Of a DNA stretch of 54,250 bases, positions 52,621-54,250 are shown in pieces. This DNA is from an uncultured Prevotella sp. GTDB lineage: Bacteria > Bacteroidota > Bacteroidia > Bacteroidales > Bacteroidaceae. The stretch's first letter is position 1. Each line of letters starts with the position of its first letter. The stretch lies in contig OMZV01000016.1 in the NCBI GenBank assembly GCA_900315635.1, forward strand, positions 1 to 54,250, written 5' to 3'. The notes beneath the pieces were generated by a model. That model ran no database searches. It saw only the letters and a list, made by a program, of their open reading frames with translations, and had not been told where the DNA came from. The position numbers and the translations under genes are program-made.

Positions 52621-52973
52621 CAATAGCAGAGGCACAAAAGGCTGTAGACGAATGGATTAAAACATACGGCGTCAGATACTTCTCAGAGCTGACCAACATG
52701 GCATGTCTGACCGAGGAAGTCGGCGAACTCGCACGAGTTATAGCACGCAAGTATGGCGACCAAAGCTTCAAACCAGGCGAAAAACCGAACCTCGGAGAGG
52801 AGATGGCTGATGTTCTTTGGGTACTTATCTGCCTGGCTAACGAGACCGGAATTGACCTGACTGAGGAACTGAAAAAGAGCTTCGAAAAGAAGACAAAAAG
52901 GGATAAGAATAGGCATAAGAATAATCCGAAACTATATTCCTCACCAAGCCTACTCAAAGAGATTCATAAGTAA
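52617..52973 (+). CDS. MazG-like nucleotide pyrophosphohydrolase
   Basis: A 118-residue single-domain MazG-type protein. The metal-binding signature is EEVGELARVIARKYG followed by EEMADVLWVLICLAN (ExxE...ExxD), matching the four-helix pyrophosphatase fold. It should hydrolyse (d)NTPs to monophosphates, for housecleaning of non-canonical nucleotides. The Lys/Asn-rich tail (KKTKRDKNRHKNNPK) is unusual and probably disordered. Confidence 0.88.
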   Translation: MTIAEAQKAVDEWIKTYGVRYFSELTNMACLTEEVGELARVIARKYGDQSFKPGEKPNLGEEMADVLWVLICLANETGIDLTEELKKSFEKKTKRDKNRHKNNPKLYSSPSLLKEIHK

Positions 52974-53017
52974 ACATAAGACAAACAAATAATAAACAAA
53001 AACATAGAACAATTACC

Positions 53018-53131
53018 CACTGTAGTGGCGCACCTTGTGTGCGACCCAATCGGTTTTTAAAAACCGAATGAAATACAAATTTGTCGCCGCTGACGGCGAT
53101 GGGGACGCACACAAGGTGCGCCCCTACAGTG
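53018..53131. repeat. 114-base palindromic element upstream of deoC
   Basis: Outer arms CACTGTAGTGGCGCACCTTG and the inverse ending GGTGCGCCCCTACAGTG (about 28 bases each), enclosing a 16-base palindrome CGGTTTTTAAAAACCG and a CGCCG...CGGCG stem. As I recall, similar GGGGCGCACCTTGTG elements occur in other Bacteroidales. Confidence 0.85.
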
Positions 53132-53148
53132 TATAAAAAGATGAAGAA

Positions 53149-54111
53149 ATGGGAATAATAAAGAATGCTGTTTCTGAAGACATAAAGAAACAAAAAGACG
53201 AATTACAGATGGAGAAAGAGCAGTACGGCGACAGCAAGTACGAGCAGGCTTTCAAGAAGTATAACCTCAACGTCAATGAAGACGAAGTCCGTGAGGCAGT
53301 GAAGAAGATTATAGCTGAGAAAGTACCGGAGAACGATACCATCGATGTTAAGAAATTCCTGCTTGGCAGCGTCGAGCTGACATCTCTTCATACCACAGAT
53401 ACAGACGAAAGCATACTTGCCTTGACAGAGAAGGTGAACAAGTTCGATGCCACCTACCCTGACCTGCCACACGTAGCAGCAATCTGTGTTTACCCTAGAT
53501 TCACAGAACTGGTTGCTAAGAGCCTTGAAGTCGACGGTGTGGAGATAACCAATGTATCGGGGAATTTCCCATCATCACAGAGCCGTATGGAGGTGAAAAT
53601 AGCCGAAACACAGCTTTGTATTGCCGATGGTGCAACCAACATCGATATAGTTCTGCCGGTAGGAAAATTCCTTAGCGAGGATTATGAAGGTGTTGCTGAC
53701 GACATCAATGAGCTTAAGGAAGTTTGTGGCGACGTGCCAATGAAAGTTATACTCGAGACTTGTGATCTCGGAAGTCTTTCAAACGTCAAGAAAGCCGCAA
53801 TTTTATCTATGTATGCCGGAGCCGATTACATCAAGACAAGTACCGGTAAGGAGAAGGCAGGAGCAACTCCTGAAGGCGTCTATGTAATGTGTCAGGCTAT
53901 CAAGGAGTACTATGACGAGACCGGAATTCAGATTGGTATCAAGCCTGCAGGTGGCATCAATACTGTAATGGATGCCGTCATCCTTTATACAATTGTAAAG
54001 GAAGTCCTCGGCGAAAAGTGGCTCACAAACTACTGGTTCCGCCTGGGTACAAGCCGACTCACCAACCTTCTGCTCAGTGAGATAGTAGGAAAAGAGACAA
54101 AGTGGTTCTAA
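53149..54111 (+). CDS. deoC: Deoxyribose-phosphate aldolase
   Basis: A 320-residue DeoC of the longer Bacteroidetes type. The N-terminal 70 residues are helical and Lys/Glu-rich (KDELQMEKEQYGDSKYEQAF). The TIM barrel follows, with AAICVYPRF, the Schiff-base lysine in GADYIKTSTGKEKAGATPEG and a second Lys in IGIKPAGGI. It splits 2-deoxyribose 5-phosphate into acetaldehyde and glyceraldehyde 3-phosphate in deoxynucleoside breakdown. Confidence 0.94.
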   Translation: MGIIKNAVSEDIKKQKDELQMEKEQYGDSKYEQAFKKYNLNVNEDEVREAVKKIIAEKVPENDTIDVKKFLLGSVELTSLHTTDTDESILALTEKVNKFDATYPDLPHVAAICVYPRFTELVAKSLEVDGVEITNVSGNFPSSQSRMEVKIAETQLCIADGATNIDIVLPVGKFLSEDYEGVADDINELKEVCGDVPMKVILETCDLGSLSNVKKAAILSMYAGADYIKTSTGKEKAGATPEGVYVMCQAIKEYYDETGIQIGIKPAGGINTVMDAVILYTIVKEVLGEKWLTNYWFRLGTSRLTNLLLSEIVGKETKWF

Positions 54112-54250
54112 AAAAGATTGATTCACCACAAGGCAAATCACCAAAAAGTGAAATCCGGCCCAAGGGGGATTGTCCGTGGCAGGCGGATGCCGCTGCCTAA
54201 CCAAAGAACTTGATATGATAGCGTGCTAAAACTATTTTTTTTGCTTACCT
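54112..54250. other. End of window, no recognised feature
   Basis: 139 bases past the deoC stop. A short GGCAGGCGGATGCCGCTGCC inverted stretch (54179-54198) could be a terminator. Nothing else is seen. Confidence 0.3.

Overview
This window is typical Bacteroidales chromosome, most likely Prevotella or a close relative (Segatella, Xylanibacter and similar). The evidence is: several secreted proteins end in type IX secretion (T9SS)-like C-terminal domains; many genes are preceded by the Bacteroidetes sigma-factor signature (-7 TAnnTTTG, several with -33 TTTG 19-21 bases upstream); and the core genes have Bacteroidetes-style architecture (two-part LepB, single cytochrome b subunit in the fumarate reductase operon, TPR-containing membrane regulators, DUF2851, DUF3943). 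I see no rRNA, tRNA, CRISPR array, prophage or complete insertion sequence.

Layout. 1-7.4 kb: two large secreted proteins, a multi-domain adhesin-like protein whose start codon is missing, and a C10 (streptopain-like) cysteine protease with BspA repeats. 7.4-11.6 kb: a two-gene RND efflux operon on the minus strand. 11.7-19 kb: LOG-family nucleotide phosphoribohydrolase, dprA, a thioesterase and a DUF2851 protein, then divergently dapB-lepB-wbqC. 19-22.9 kb: two secreted T9SS-type proteins. 23.3-26.7 kb: a membrane-bound TPR/AraC regulator, then ribF and a CPBP membrane protease. 26.9-34 kb, minus strand: a methyltransferase, a GNAT-like protein, parE, an S41 protease and ybeY. 34.3-39.9 kb: a DUF3943 surface protein and a LytS/LytR-type two-component pair. 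40.3-42.7 kb: an Rpn/PDDEXK nuclease beside large inverted repeats, and a lipoprotein. 42.9-46.4 kb: frdCAB fumarate reductase. 46.8-54.1 kb: mnmG, apt, uvrC, dtd, a small membrane protein, a MazG-like pyrophosphohydrolase and deoC. Two perfect parS-type palindromes flank apt, so the segment may lie in the ParB-bound, perhaps origin-proximal, part of the chromosome.

The genes themselves are mostly familiar. The unusual content is in the repeats. At least seven repeat types occupy the gene junctions: (i) REPIN-like pairs of inverted G+C-rich arms, with lone arms elsewhere; (ii) a 22-bp tandem GGTATCTTTT element with an inverted terminal copy, plus two diverged A+T-rich relatives; (iii) an in-frame 4 x 42-bp array at the 5' end of the S41 protease gene; (iv) an 18-bp minisatellite upstream of parE; (v) a nested-hairpin block next to parS; (vi) a 114-bp palindromic element before deoC; and (vii) a 22-nt-arm hairpin and other inverted repeats next to rpn. 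In two unrelated genes (wbqC and the thioesterase) a REPIN-like arm lies between the only plausible start codons and the conserved domain and is read in the same frame. A stray half-arm also supplies the stop codon of the DUF2851 gene. This remodelling of protein ends by mobile repeats is the most interesting signal I found. I did not find a convincing new defence or biosynthetic system.
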